Source of the DNA: Dermacentor variabilis
Taxonomy: Eukaryota; Arthropoda; Arachnida; Ixodida; Ixodidae
Direction of reading: 5' to 3'
DNA: 64,000 bases
Assembly: GCF_050947875.1 (NCBI RefSeq)
Contig: NC_134572.1
Coordinates: forward strand, 155,951,105 to 156,015,104
Part shown: positions 11,351 through 21,278 of the stretch, in pieces
How the letters are laid out: every line of letters begins with the position of its first letter
Numbering within the stretch: position 1 is the first letter of the stretch
The notes under the pieces: generated by a model
What the model was told of the DNA's origin: nothing
Seen by the model: only the letters and a program-made list of their open reading frames with translations
Databases searched by the model: none
Translations under genes and position numbers: made by a program

Positions 11351-11437
11351 TCAAAGCGGTACAAAAGCGCCTCTAGTGAATGCGGTGTTGCCTGAGAAAC
11401 GAGCTGTTTCTATAGGCGCAGATATACTCCGACGTAG
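11347..11437 (+). repeat. Left arm of a ~90-bp inverted repeat pair
   Basis: The core acaaaagcgcctctagtgaa and flanking sequence match the reverse complement of 13050-13138. The pair brackets two inverted-repeat elements (11423-11888 and 11896-12628). Confidence 0.65.
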
Positions 11438-11888
11438 CGTGCGCGCGCGCGCGCGTCGAACTCCGCGACGCCACGCTGGAGAAAAACTGGCATCTATACT
11501 CCGGCGACACGACGTAACCGGCGTGACTGGCGCCGTCGGGCGCGTTCCAACGTCTCCGGCGCATGAATAGCTCCGCTCCTATTTTTCGCCGGCCGCGCCG
11601 GGCCGCGTCGGCGAAGCGTTCCCGGCGTTCCGCACGTAGAAGCAAAACGCGCGCGATCTCGAGAAAAAAAAAAGAGAAACAAAACGGCGGGCGGCGCGCG
11701 TCCGCGGTGTTGATTCTCTGCGCATGCGTTGGGACGGTTGCTGTGGCAACGCGCGATCTCGGGGCGCTCGGTGCAGCGGCCGCCGGTTGGAGTGTAGAGC
11801 GTCGGACTTGCGCTTGGCGCGGCGTCGCCGACGTGACGTAACCGACCGCAACCGCCGCTAGCCCGCGCGCCGAGAACGTCGGAGTATA
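11423..11888. mobile_element. GC-rich element with 13-bp perfect terminal inverted repeats
   Basis: TATACTCCGACGT at 11423-11435 is the exact reverse complement of ACGTCGGAGTATA at 11876-11888. Both ends run into (CG)n-like sequence just inside. The interior is GC-rich with no convincing conserved coding frame. It is probably a MITE, inferred from structure only. Confidence 0.5.
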
Positions 11889-11895
11889 ACTTGGC

Positions 11896-12628
11896 CTAAA
11901 AGAGGAAGCTTTAGCTCGAGTGCTCCTATCTAAATACATGTAAAAGGAGAATTCGTTTTTCTCGGCAACCACTGCACCAAATTTGACGAGGTTTGTAGCA
12001 TTTAAAAGAAAAACTTAAAATCTAGTGACTGTTGGTTTCGAATTTTTGAGTTAGGTCGTCAATCTTTTATTAAAAATTGTCGAAAATCAAAAATTTTCAA
12101 AAAACGAAACTATCAAGTTTACAACTCTGTAACTCAACCACTAAAGATTATAATACAATTCTGTGAATTGCATCTAAAAGTACATCCATAGCGGACAAAA
12201 TTGATATGTAACACATGAATATAAAAAATTTAATCATAGGGAAATACAACTTTTGTAAAACCGTTGTAACCAACGTAACAAATTCATGTAAGATGTAAAA
12301 TGACATATTGAATTTGTCCGCTTTGAATGATCTAATGGATGCCGTTTACAGAACCGCGATATCAGTTCTTGATGCATAGCTATCAATTTGTAAACTTCGT
12401 GCTTCTATTTTTTTCAAACGGTCAAATATTTGAAAATCGTTTTAGGAAAATTCGAGCCCTAAATCGAACTTCCGCTTCCAACAGTCACTAGAATTTAACT
12501 TTCTCTTTCAAATGCAACAAATTTCATCAAAATCGGTCCAGGGGATATCTCATAAAAACGTTTTTGCGTTTTACATGTATTTGAATAGGCCGCGTCGGAG
12601 TTGGGCCCGAGCTAAAGCTTCCTCTTAA
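11896..12628. mobile_element. AT-rich foldback MITE, near-complete palindrome
   Basis: The ends AAGAGGAAGCTTTAGCTCG (left) and its reverse complement (right, 12608-12626) match, and the similarity continues inward through 'aatacatgtaaaa', 'ctagtgactgttgg', 'agtttacaa' and 'agcggacaaa' to a central CGTTGTAACCAACG stem-loop at 12262-12275. The whole ~730-bp element is therefore two diverged arms of about 360 bp. It has no open frame. A transcript would fold into a long hairpin. Confidence 0.8.
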
Positions 12629-13049
12629 GGCTCGGGCCTGCGTCGCTTGCTCAGGCGCACATTTCGTTGCCGCGCCGAACGCTGCGTTGCTCGACGCTCA
12701 CCGCGTCCAATGCGGGGCGTGTAGTCGCTGCGCCGTAGCCCATTGTCTTACACCCTTTGGCGGGTCGACGGGAACGCTGTCGCGTTCCACTCTTGAAGGC
12801 GAAGCAGAGTAACGCATGAGTTGTTTCTTCGTCTAGCCGAACCAAATATAGCCAAGCAACAGCAGTTCACCAGGCTAAACAGTGGTTCAACAACTAAAAT
12901 AAAGGCTAGTATGCTTCGCATCCTGGGCTTAACCTTAGCTAAGCCACAGCCATTTTTTCTGCGGGGTCAACACTGGGATGAAGAAATGTAGCGGAAGCGT
13001 ACTTCGCTGCTCGTGCAACTGCGACTTCTGTAATTTACATGCTCATAAT
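12629..13049. other. No gene seen
   Basis: GC-rich, repeat-like sequence (for example 'ggaacgctgtcgcgttccac', itself a short inverted repeat at 12770-12789). I see no coding signal or RNA gene. Confidence 0.4.
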
Positions 13050-13138
13050 TACCGATATAAGCCGCAGTATAGCTTTCTACGGCACGTTTCTAAGTCAACA
13101 CCGCATTCACTAGAGGCGCTTTTGTCCCGCTTTGAAAT
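13050..13138 (-). repeat. Right arm of the ~90-bp inverted repeat pair
   Basis: Reverse complement matches 11347-11437; best block is the 'ccgcattcactagaggcgct' stretch. Confidence 0.65.
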
Positions 13139-13204
13139 TATAGGACTTTGCTGCCAACAGTGCCGTCAGGCGAGAGCATCTAGCAGTGTGTTTTTTTTTT
13201 GCAT

Positions 13205-13560
13205 GGTGACCTGGTAGGAAGACCATATCGGCTAGAAGATTTTTGAGAGCCATTGGAGGAAGCTGGCATCATCAAGAACATCACGGGCATAGGAGCCTTC
13301 CGGATGAATCACATCTGGCTAGTCAAGTTCCGCAGCAAGGCGAACAAGGATGCTTTGGTGAAAACGGGTGGACTTCAGGTCAAGGGCGGCTTCTGCGCTG
13401 TCATTCACCCCATGCAACAAGACGTAACCGTAAAAGCGCACTGGGTCGATTTTGCTGTCCAAATTGAGAGCTTCCCGCAAGCGTTGAGCAGCTTTGGCGA
13501 CGCCCTTGACGTGTCGAACGACAACTGGTCCGTCGCCGGTTTTGGACATGCGACATCCAC
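13205..13560 (+). mobile_element. LINE B piece 1: ORF1 (gag-like) N-terminal part
   Basis: The frame reads PYRLEDF, a stop, then EPLEEAGIIKNITG, GAFRMNHIWLVKF and NWSVAGFGHATSTTR, and then enters the 3' tail of LINE A. The zinc-knuckle half of the same ORF1 continues at 17771 (MRLKEGVELDDLPHRLKLGS). The join TTR/MRLKEG is in register. This is the 5'-most recognisable part of a Tx1/L1-like LINE; the true 5' end is not clear and may lie near the T-run at 13190. Confidence 0.75.
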
Positions 13561-13683
13561 GACGAGAGTTCAGTTCAGCTCAGTTCAGTTCAGTTTTATT
13601 CCTTAAAGGCCCCCATTTCAGGGGGCGTTACATAAGGAGTGGGATTACATTTGTAGTGAGGAAAACAAAACAGCGATGGTGAT

Positions 13684-16520
13684 TTAACATTGAAGCTGAT
13701 CTGTTATGCGTTCTTGAAAAGCAGGTGTTGAAGCGATGGCGACGATGTCATGGGGTAGGCCGTTCCAGTCCGTGGCTGCTCGAAGAAATAACGAAGCTGA
13801 AAACGTAGTAGTACGTGATAGTGGGCGGGCAACTTGAAGGGGATGACTGGTGCGGTGAGATATGCGTGATGCGGCGGTGATATACGGTGCTTGATTGAGA
13901 GGAGAATAAAAGAATTTGTGATAAAGGGTGAGGCTAGCAATGCGACGACGAAAAGAGAGGGGTGACAGTCCGGATGTAGCTTTCAAGGATGAAACACTGA
14001 CGTCATATGAGTATGAGGAATGAATGAATCGGGCAGCACGATTCTGCACAGCTTCCAACGCGGTGATTAGATATGCTTGATGTGGGCTCCAGATGGGGGA
14101 TGCATATTCTAATTTGGGTCTTATAAGTGATTTATACGCGAGCAATTTAACACGTGGTGGGGCAAGACGAAGGTGACGTTTTAGAAAACCGAGTGTTTTG
14201 TTTGATGCTGAAATGATGTTACCGATATGAACCTGCCATGATAGATTAGAAGAGAGGGTGACTCCTAGATATTTATATGATTGTACTTGCTCAATCTGTG
14301 TGTCAGAAATTAAATAATGAAAGAGATATGGATTGTGACGACGAGTGAAGGACATGAGTTTACATTTACTAGGATTGAGGGACATTAGCCAGTTATTACA
14401 CCAATTTAGTACGTTGTTAAGCTTTGTCTGAAGAGTGTATTGATCGTGACAGTTATTAATGGTGCGGTAAATAACACAATCATCTGCGAAAATTCGAATA
14501 TTACAGGAAACATGCAGGGGCAAGTCGTTAATATATATTAAGAATAGGAGGGGACCCAGGACAGAACCTTGTGGGACGCCTGAAGTAACCGGGAGAGATG
14601 TAGACAGATGGCCGTTAAGATAGACTGACTGAGAACGGTTAGTTAGGAATTCTTCAATCCATTTGAGAATATTAGGGGGTAAGTTCAGCTTTGAGAGCTT
14701 TAGTAATAGCCGGCGGTGGGGAACCTTGTCAAAAGCTTTAGCGAAATCAAGAAAGATGGCGTCGGTCTGCATATTACGGTCTAGATTAGTGTGCAAGTCG
14801 TGAAGGAAAAGCGCTAGTTGGGTTTCGCAAGAGAGGCCCTTACGAAACCCATGTTGTGAAGGGTGAAAAAAATGGTTTTGGTCCAAGAAGTTTACGATTT
14901 GTGAGTAGATGACATGTTCCATGATTTTACAAGGCACACTAGTCAATGAAATGGGGCGGTAATTCAAGGGCGAGTCTGTTACCTGATTTGTAGACTGGAA
15001 CGACCTTCCCCGTTTTCCAATCAAGAGGCAAAATTCCTGAGGAGAGTGACTGTGAGAAAATGAGACATAAATATGATGCACAAATCGATTCCACATTTTT
15101 CAATAGTTTTGAATTAATCAGGTCCATACCAGCTGATGATGAAAGTTTCATATTATGAATTATGGATGAAATGCCTTCTTCGACGAACGTGACTGCCGGC
15201 ATGGGGGTTTCTAAGTTAAAGGGTGGTAATTGTGAAGGTGCGTCGAGTTCGGTAGTAAACACAGATGTGAATGCATGGTTAAATATTTCTGCGCATCCAT
15301 GGTCAGTCATCGCTTCATTTGAATAATTCGTCAGTTTAATATCGGGAGGATGTGATGGGTTTAAAACTTGCCAGAATTGCTTGGGGTTTCTTATAAGTAA
15401 GTTTGGTAAGTCATTGTGATAAAATGAGTATTTGGCGATACGAACAGAAAGTAGGTATGATTTTTCGGCCTCGAAGTATTTTCCCCATGCGGCAGGCGTG
15501 TCGTTTCGTTTCGCGGTACGAAACAATCGTTTCTTTTTGTTTTCGAGTCGTTTTAAGTGCTGGGTAAACCATGGTTTATTGCGATTAGTATGAAAGGTAA
15601 TCCTTGGTACGAACATATTAGTGAGATGATTTAATTTGTTCTTGAATATCAGCCAGTTTTCATGAATTGAGCGAGTGTGAAATGCGGATACGTATCCAGG
15701 AAAAAAGGTGTTAAGTTCTTCAGTTATTGCATTATAGTTACCCTTATCGTAGAGTTGTATCGTTTTATCGGATGTCTGTTTTTGAGTCGAGGTAAATGAG
15801 AATAAAGCATGCATGACTTTGTGATCGCTGATTTCAGGAAGGTAATTGATGGATGATACATTCTCGGGGCTGCTTGTTAGTGTCAGGTCGAGCGTGTTTG
15901 CTGATTCTCGTGAGACACGGGTTGGTTGGGAAATTAATTGAGTGAGGTTAAAATTTAAACAGACATCGATGAAGTTCTTCGCCTCTGCATGACACGTTAT
16001 TGTGGAACTAGCTATGTTCTGCCAATCAATATCCGGGTAATTAAAATCACCAAAAAGAAGAATGCGGGCATTTGGATATGTGAAAACAAGTTTATGAAGG
16101 ATGTTGTTCAGATGACGTGGGAAGTCTGGATTAGTCTGGGGGGGGGGGCCTGTAGCAAACGCCAAGCAGAACTGTTACGGGGGGAGCGCGACAGATGAGC
16201 CATATGGCTTCAATGTCGGATGCTACGTCAACAACAGAGCACGATATGCCTCGATGAATGGCAACGAGAACACCGCCCCCCCCCCCCCCGTTTGCCTTTT
16301 CGATCGTTTCGATACACTTCGAAGTTGGGTAAATCGGCCAAAATTTCCGTATCCGTTACATGACTATTTAGCCAAGTTTCTGTTAGTATTAGTATGTTGC
16401 TCCCGGATGACGACATGATGTTTGATATGAGTTCGCGCTTTGGAAGAAGACTACGGATGTTAGTGAATATTATCGAAAACGAGAGAACATTGTGCGGTGG
16501 AGCGGGTCGACGATTTGTTA
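13684..16520 (-). pseudogene. LINE A ORF2: AP endonuclease and reverse transcriptase
   Basis: The endonuclease starts near 16520 (SNILILTETWLNSHVTD) and includes FGDFNYPDIDW; the reverse transcriptase has [17 protein letters not shown], the [12 protein letters not shown] block, [14 protein letters not shown] and the catalytic FADDCVIY. There is no RNase H domain, as expected for CR1-like elements. Three breaks shift the frame: at a C-run (16276-16290), at a G-run (16138-16147) and near 14990 between VPVYKSGNR and SPLNYRPIS. Two of the breaks are in homopolymers, so some could be sequencing errors. The RT domain from 15000 to 13684 is otherwise open, so decay is recent or partly artefactual. 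Confidence 0.85.
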
Positions 16521-16541
16521 AAGTTTTGTGACGGGCAATTG

Positions 16542-17717
16542 CTATGCTATTTCCTTAACGGCTTGGGATGATGCGTCAAATACATAGCGTTTTGAGCCGA
16601 TGTGCAGGGTTTTGAAGCGCAAGGAGTACTTGTTGGAATTGGCTTTGGCAAACACTAGTAACTGTTTACGCGCGTGCCGAACGGTGCGGGAGAAGTCCTC
16701 TCCAATACTGTAGTTTGTGTCTTTCAATTTACGGCCATTTGATAACAGTTCGTCTTTGGTTTTATGAGATAGGAATTTTACGATTACGGGACGAATTCGG
16801 TCGGTTGAATGATTTCCGAGGCGATGCGCTCTTTCAATGTCGTTAGGTTCCAAGGTTATATCAAGATTTTTGCGGCAAACATCAATGACTAGTTTTTCTG
16901 ACTCAGCCCACGTTTCAGCGCTAGCAGGGTCAGGGATGCCATAGAAAATAAGGTTATTCCGACGTGATTGGTTTTCCGCGTCATCCAGGCGTGTTTCTAG
17001 TTCTTTAATCTTTTTAGCTTGGTCGATTGTGGTTGACTGCATTATTTCAATATCGTTTCTGAGGTGAAGAAGTGTTTGGTAATGCGTTTCGAGATCGGCC
17101 ATTCGTTTGTCTAGGCTTGCTATGGTTTGGTCTGTTGTGTTCAGCTGTGTTTTGAGGCCCTGTATTTCCGTAATCAACAGGGTCTGTCCCGCGTTTAGCT
17201 TCTGTAGTTCAGCGAGTACAGCAGCGTTGCCCTCAGGACCAGGGTTAGTCTCAACGTCTTCTGATAGCATGAGCAAGGAATGAATTACGTGAGCACACTC
17301 AACGGCAATGGCAACACAGCAGTGCGGGCTCGGAAACTGCACCAAAATATAATTACTGGATGTTTTAGCGAATAGGGCATATGATGTACTGACCTGCATC
17401 GCAAAGGTAAGCGGATTAGGCGGCTGCGCTGTGGTGCAGTCACCGAGCCCACGAAGCGGTGTCAGCGGGTGAAGCTCTTTTATACATGTTGGCATTGTTG
17501 CTGATGTCGATGTGGCCATCCATGGTACTGTGATTTCCGGTGTCTGCAGCTCCTCTGGCGGCACATCCAGCAGGGACGAGCACTCGCCGGGCGGTGGATG
17601 GCAGGAGCCAGGGTCATCTCCAGTGTACGGCAGTGCGCACACCGATGACGCCCCCGTAGACAGGCCTGCCAGGGACGGCAGCAGCAGGCTGGCAAATGCG
17701 AGGACGGTCGTCTGCAT
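16542..17717 (-). CDS. LINE A ORF1: RNA-binding protein with N-terminal 2A-like motif
   Basis: An intact 391-codon frame begins at an ATG (17717). Residues 1-19 are hydrophobic and signal-like. A 2A ribosome-skipping motif, SEDVETNPGP, ends at residue 161 and would release the first 160 residues as a separate peptide. Residues ~165-262 are heptad-rich (coiled coil), followed by SRRNNLIFYGIPD and an RRM-like domain to about 350, then a basic C-terminal domain. This is the layout of ORF1 proteins that form trimeric RNA chaperones in LINEs. The stretch around LGDCTTAQPPNPLTFAMQ is encoded by a repeat that recurs just upstream of the ATG, so the first ~105 residues may be a relic of a duplicated 5' unit, with a second start at Met107. 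Confidence 0.75.
   Translation of the reverse strand: MQTTVLAFASLLLPSLAGLSTGASSVCALPYTGDDPGSCHPPPGECSSLLDVPPEELQTPEITVPWMATSTSATMPTCIKELHPLTPLRGLGDCTTAQPPNPLTFAMQVSTSYALFAKTSSNYILVQFPSPHCCVAIAVECAHVIHSLLMLSEDVETNPGPEGNAAVLAELQKLNAGQTLLITEIQGLKTQLNTTDQTIASLDKRMADLETHYQTLLHLRNDIEIMQSTTIDQAKKIKELETRLDDAENQSRRNNLIFYGIPDPASAETWAESEKLVIDVCRKNLDITLEPNDIERAHRLGNHSTDRIRPVIVKFLSHKTKDELLSNGRKLKDTNYSIGEDFSRTVRHARKQLLVFAKANSNKYSLRFKTLHIGSKRYVFDASSQAVKEIA
17235..17258 (-). other. 2A-like (StopGo) motif DVETNPGP
   Basis: Matches the D-V/I-E-x-N-P-G-P consensus exactly, with the break expected between the final Gly and Pro. 2A-like motifs at ORF1 N-termini are known from several non-LTR retrotransposon clades. 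Confidence 0.8.
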
Positions 17718-17771
17718 CGCAAAGATAAGCGGATTAGGCGGCTGCGCTGTGGTGCAGTCACCGAGCCCACC
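17397..17771 (-). repeat. Direct repeat of ~57 bp, 318 bp apart, at the LINE A 5' end
   Basis: gcggattaggcggctgcgct and its flanks occur at about 17397-17457 and 17715-17771 with one mismatch. This looks like the remains of tandem 5' monomers, of which one full unit and a fraction of a second survive. Confidence 0.75.
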
Positions 17772-20700
17772 TGCGAATGAGACTTAAGGAAGGTGTTGAG
17801 CTTGATGACCTGCCACATCGTTTGAAGTTGGGAAGTGGCTCCGTCCTTCTTGTGGCCTTGGGCCTGTCCCCGCTATGGTTGAGGTGCCGCAGGCATGGAC
17901 ACATTCGACGGGATTGCCAGACGCCACGCTGTGGTGTGTGCCGGGCGCTCGGACACGAAAGCAATGATTGTGCAAGGAGCTACGATAGAGTGACTAAAGC
18001 GGTTCTCCCAACAGAAGTTTAATAGAACATAATGAACGCGGAGGAGGCAGAAAGGTCTGACCCGAACAGCAACACCAAGGAACGCGAAGACAAGGTCCGG
18101 GAGACGGACGCCGAGAAAGCTGGAGGGACGACACCGGACAACCGGGACTTGACGAAGGCAACTGAGCAACGTGCCGAAATAGGCTGCACGCAAGAGCCAC
18201 TGCTCTTAAGTCATACAAGTGAAGAGGAAGACATGAGCGACCACACCGAGATCACTACGGCCGAAGATCAAGCAGACGCTATGGGGGCGACCGTGGCACA
18301 AGGGAAGCGTCCCAGAACAGGCATTCCGAAGTTGACGGAGGACAGCACCGAAAGCAAGGTTGAACGCCTGGAGCGTCAGTGGCCTTGTGTTGCTGGCGCC
18401 AAGGGTAAAAGTATGTCCTCGAAGACCGGTCGGCGTCATCTTCACCGGTTCAGGGTCTGGGACGCGATAAGTAATACCCTGGTATTCCCACGGCAGGGTA
18501 TAGCCACGGCAAGCGTTGTACTGGTTATCGCGCTTACAATCACCATGATTGGTATACCTGCACCATTACGCGTCGGTACGCTCAATGTACGGGGTCTAGG
18601 GGCTGGTCGCAAGCAATATAAGGTGAAACGCATAATGCAAGAAAGAGACCTAGATTTGCTTGCGGTCCAGGAGAGGAAGGTGAGCAGAGAAGACGCGACC
18701 GAAGGTTTGCTAGCAAAATGTTCTTGAAGGTACAATGTATGCATGAGCCATGCGGTGGGAACATCAGCCGGGTGTATGTTGTTTGTTAAAAATTCAAATG
18801 ACGTTGAAACGGTTACAAGTAGCTTGCAAGGGCGCTTTGTTTTGTGCGATCTTTCTTACGGGGAAGCGAAATTTAGATTTATTTGTGTCTATGCACCTAC
18901 AAAGCCGCATAAAAGATGTTTGTTCTTTCGCGAATTGAGTATGTATTTTGATTGCGAGAGGTGTTTGATTGTGTTGGGTGACTACAATTGTGTCCTTAAT
19001 CAGGAAGACCGTTCGAACACTGCTAGTGTAAATGATGAAAGTGTTGCGTATCTTTAAGAATGCGTAAGCAAATTCTCTTTAAATGACATGGCACAGTTTG
19101 CAAGAGGTGGAAGTCGCCAGCACTTCACGCACTTTCAAGGCACCAGCCATCTACGACTAGATCGATTGTATGTGTACTCGGAGATTGCCCCTTTCTGTCA
19201 GAACTACGATGTAGATGCTCTTTCTTTCAGTGATCATTGTTTAGTGACCTTCGAGATCGGCCAAAAACAAAAAAGGAAACTTCAATGACAAAGATGGAAA
19301 TTGAATGCCAAGCTTATCAAGGAAGACGTGTTCACAGATAAAACAAAAAAGGAAAACAGCAGTTCTTTATGACAAACTACACTGTGCCGCAGAGAAATGG
19401 GAGTTATTTAAACAAAGCGTAAAATTGAACGCGATAGAAAGAGATGGGCATATGAAGTATCAGGCTCAAAATCGTGAACAGGGTCTGCGGCAGGAGCTTG
19501 AAGACTTGCGGCGAATCGAAACAGCTAATCCGGCTTTGCTGACGCAAGAACTGCAAGTCATTAAAAGAAAACTAGAAAGCTTACAGGAGGATAAATACAG
19601 AGATGCAATTATACGTGCACGAACTGAAAAATAGCTCGCGGGGGTAGTCCCAACAAGGTGAGCTTTGTCAGATGAAAAGGCGTACGCTCGAGGAAATAAA
19701 ATATTGGAAATAGAAATAATGGTGAGATATTCAGAGAACAGAATGTAATCATGACGGCATTTGAAAGTTGCTATAGAGAGTTGTTTTCTTGTCGTGAGCC
19801 AAAGGTGCCGGGCTACGAGGATGAATTTTTGGCAGAAATGCCGCGGCTAGGCAAAGAGGAAAGGAATTTATTAGAAATGAATATTAGTATGGAGGAGATT
19901 TAGAGGGATATCGAGGAACTAAGCTCGAGCAAATCTCCTGGTGCGGATGGGATTACGGCGGCATTCGACAAGGCGTTCAAGACTGATAACGCAACAGCAT
20001 TGCATGAAATATTTTCATAAGCACTCGAGCGGGCGACTTTACCTCCATCGTTCAATCGTGCGCACACAGTTCTAGTGCTTAAAGGCAAAGATAAAAATAT
20101 ATTACGTAAAGTAACGGGATACAGGCCAATTACATTGACAAATGTTGGCTACAAGGTTTTTATGAAAGTTCTTGCAGCACGGCTGCAGGGAGTTATGCGG
20201 AAGTTAGTTGGGCCGCATCAGACATGCGGCATCAGAGGTAGGAATTATTTACAAATATTCATACAGCTAGAGACATTTTAGAATATTGCGATAGCGCTCT
20301 CCTCTAGGTAGCGATGCTGCAAATAAATATAGCTAGAGCTTTTGATACGGTACTACATAGCGTTCTCTTTTTAATAATTAATTATGTAGGACTTGGTTCC
20401 ATCATGTGTAAAGGCATCAAAATGGCATATCAACGTTCATGTACCAATTTAATTGTTTTAGGTGAACTCTTACAACGCATACAAGCACTCTCTTTCGTTC
20501 GACAGGGCTGTCCGTTAAGTTCTTTACTTCTTGCTTTATTTTTGGAGCCGCTCTGTAGAAAAATTAATAATAGCACAGAAATCATGGGGTTTAAGATAGT
20601 CATGTGAAGTACGTGTTCTAGCTGATGCCGATGACGTTGCCCTATTAGCTGCACATAGGGAGAGTGTTAGCTCATTATTAAGAATTACTGAAAGGTTTTG

Positions 20701-21061
20701 CGAGAAAACCGGCAGTGAAATCAATAAGCAAAACAGTATTGGTCTCTGGCATGGCCATTGGAATGCCACGCGCGGTGTTTTTGAAAATATCCGGTGGCTC
20801 ACGACACCTAGCACTTACCTGGGAATACCTTTGGATGGGTATCGTGCGAAAGAGTCACTCTGGCTCGAAAAAATAGGACGAAATGCGTGCGATGGCCAAA
20901 GCATGGGGTGGCTGTGAATTGTCGGTTTTCGCACGTACCACTATTTGTAACGTTTTCCTCGCTGCGCAAATTATGTATCTTCTACAGGCACTGTATTGTA
21001 CATGTAAGCACATTCAATAATTTCACAGAATCATTGCCACGTTTATCTGGTGTTCTACGTG
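17771..21061 (+). mobile_element. LINE B piece 2: ORF1 zinc knuckles, ORF2 endonuclease and reverse transcriptase
   Basis: ORF1 resumes with two CCHC knuckles (CRRHGHIRRDC and CGVCRALGHESNDC) up to 18022, followed by an acidic linker at 18032-18400. ORF2 begins near 18565 with RVGTLNVRGL; endonuclease blocks CLIVLGDYNCVLNQEDRS and LDRLYVY...FSDHCLV follow to about 19290. The RT has GYRPITLTNVGYKV, INIARAFDTVLH, VRQGCPLS, the catalytic ADADDVALL (about 20621-20647) and YLGIPLDGYR. Several stops and frameshifts break it. The protein ends in FIWCST at 21060 and continues as WERASRTNLFRRV at 26542. Knuckled gag plus APE-type endonuclease and the YLGIPL motif suggest the L1/Tx1 group; the clade is tentative. 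Confidence 0.8.
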
Positions 21062-21278
21062 CCAGCTTTCGCAGTGATAATTAGTTTGGATCCCGAAGAT
21101 TTTATTACCACTGTGATCGTGAAGGTATCCGCTATCCTCCGATACCCTACTTTCCATCAAAGGTGCGTTTTTCATTGATTTACCGGACTTTACCTGGTTC
21201 ACCACCAATAGGCATTGCTAGGCCTAAGCGAGGCCAAGCCTTGCTAGGCCTAGCCAGCCGTACTACTGCCGTGGCAAC

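Larger units (their letters stand above)
13560..17771 (-). mobile_element. LINE A: CR1/L2-like non-LTR retrotransposon, near full length
   Basis: From its 5' side (17771) it has a duplicated ~57-bp block, ORF1 with a 2A-like motif, ORF2 with endonuclease and reverse transcriptase, and a short 3' UTR that ends in an AATAAA followed by ACTGA repeats at about 13566-13598. Tandem short repeats instead of poly(A) are typical of CR1/L2-type LINEs. It sits inside ORF1 of LINE B. ORF2 is disabled by frameshifts. Confidence 0.85.

Noticed and set aside
11373..11972. Open frame of ~199 codons, minus strand, Arg/Ala-rich
   Set aside because: Lies in GC-rich sequence where stops are rare, spans two inverted-repeat elements, and has overlapping open frames in other registers.
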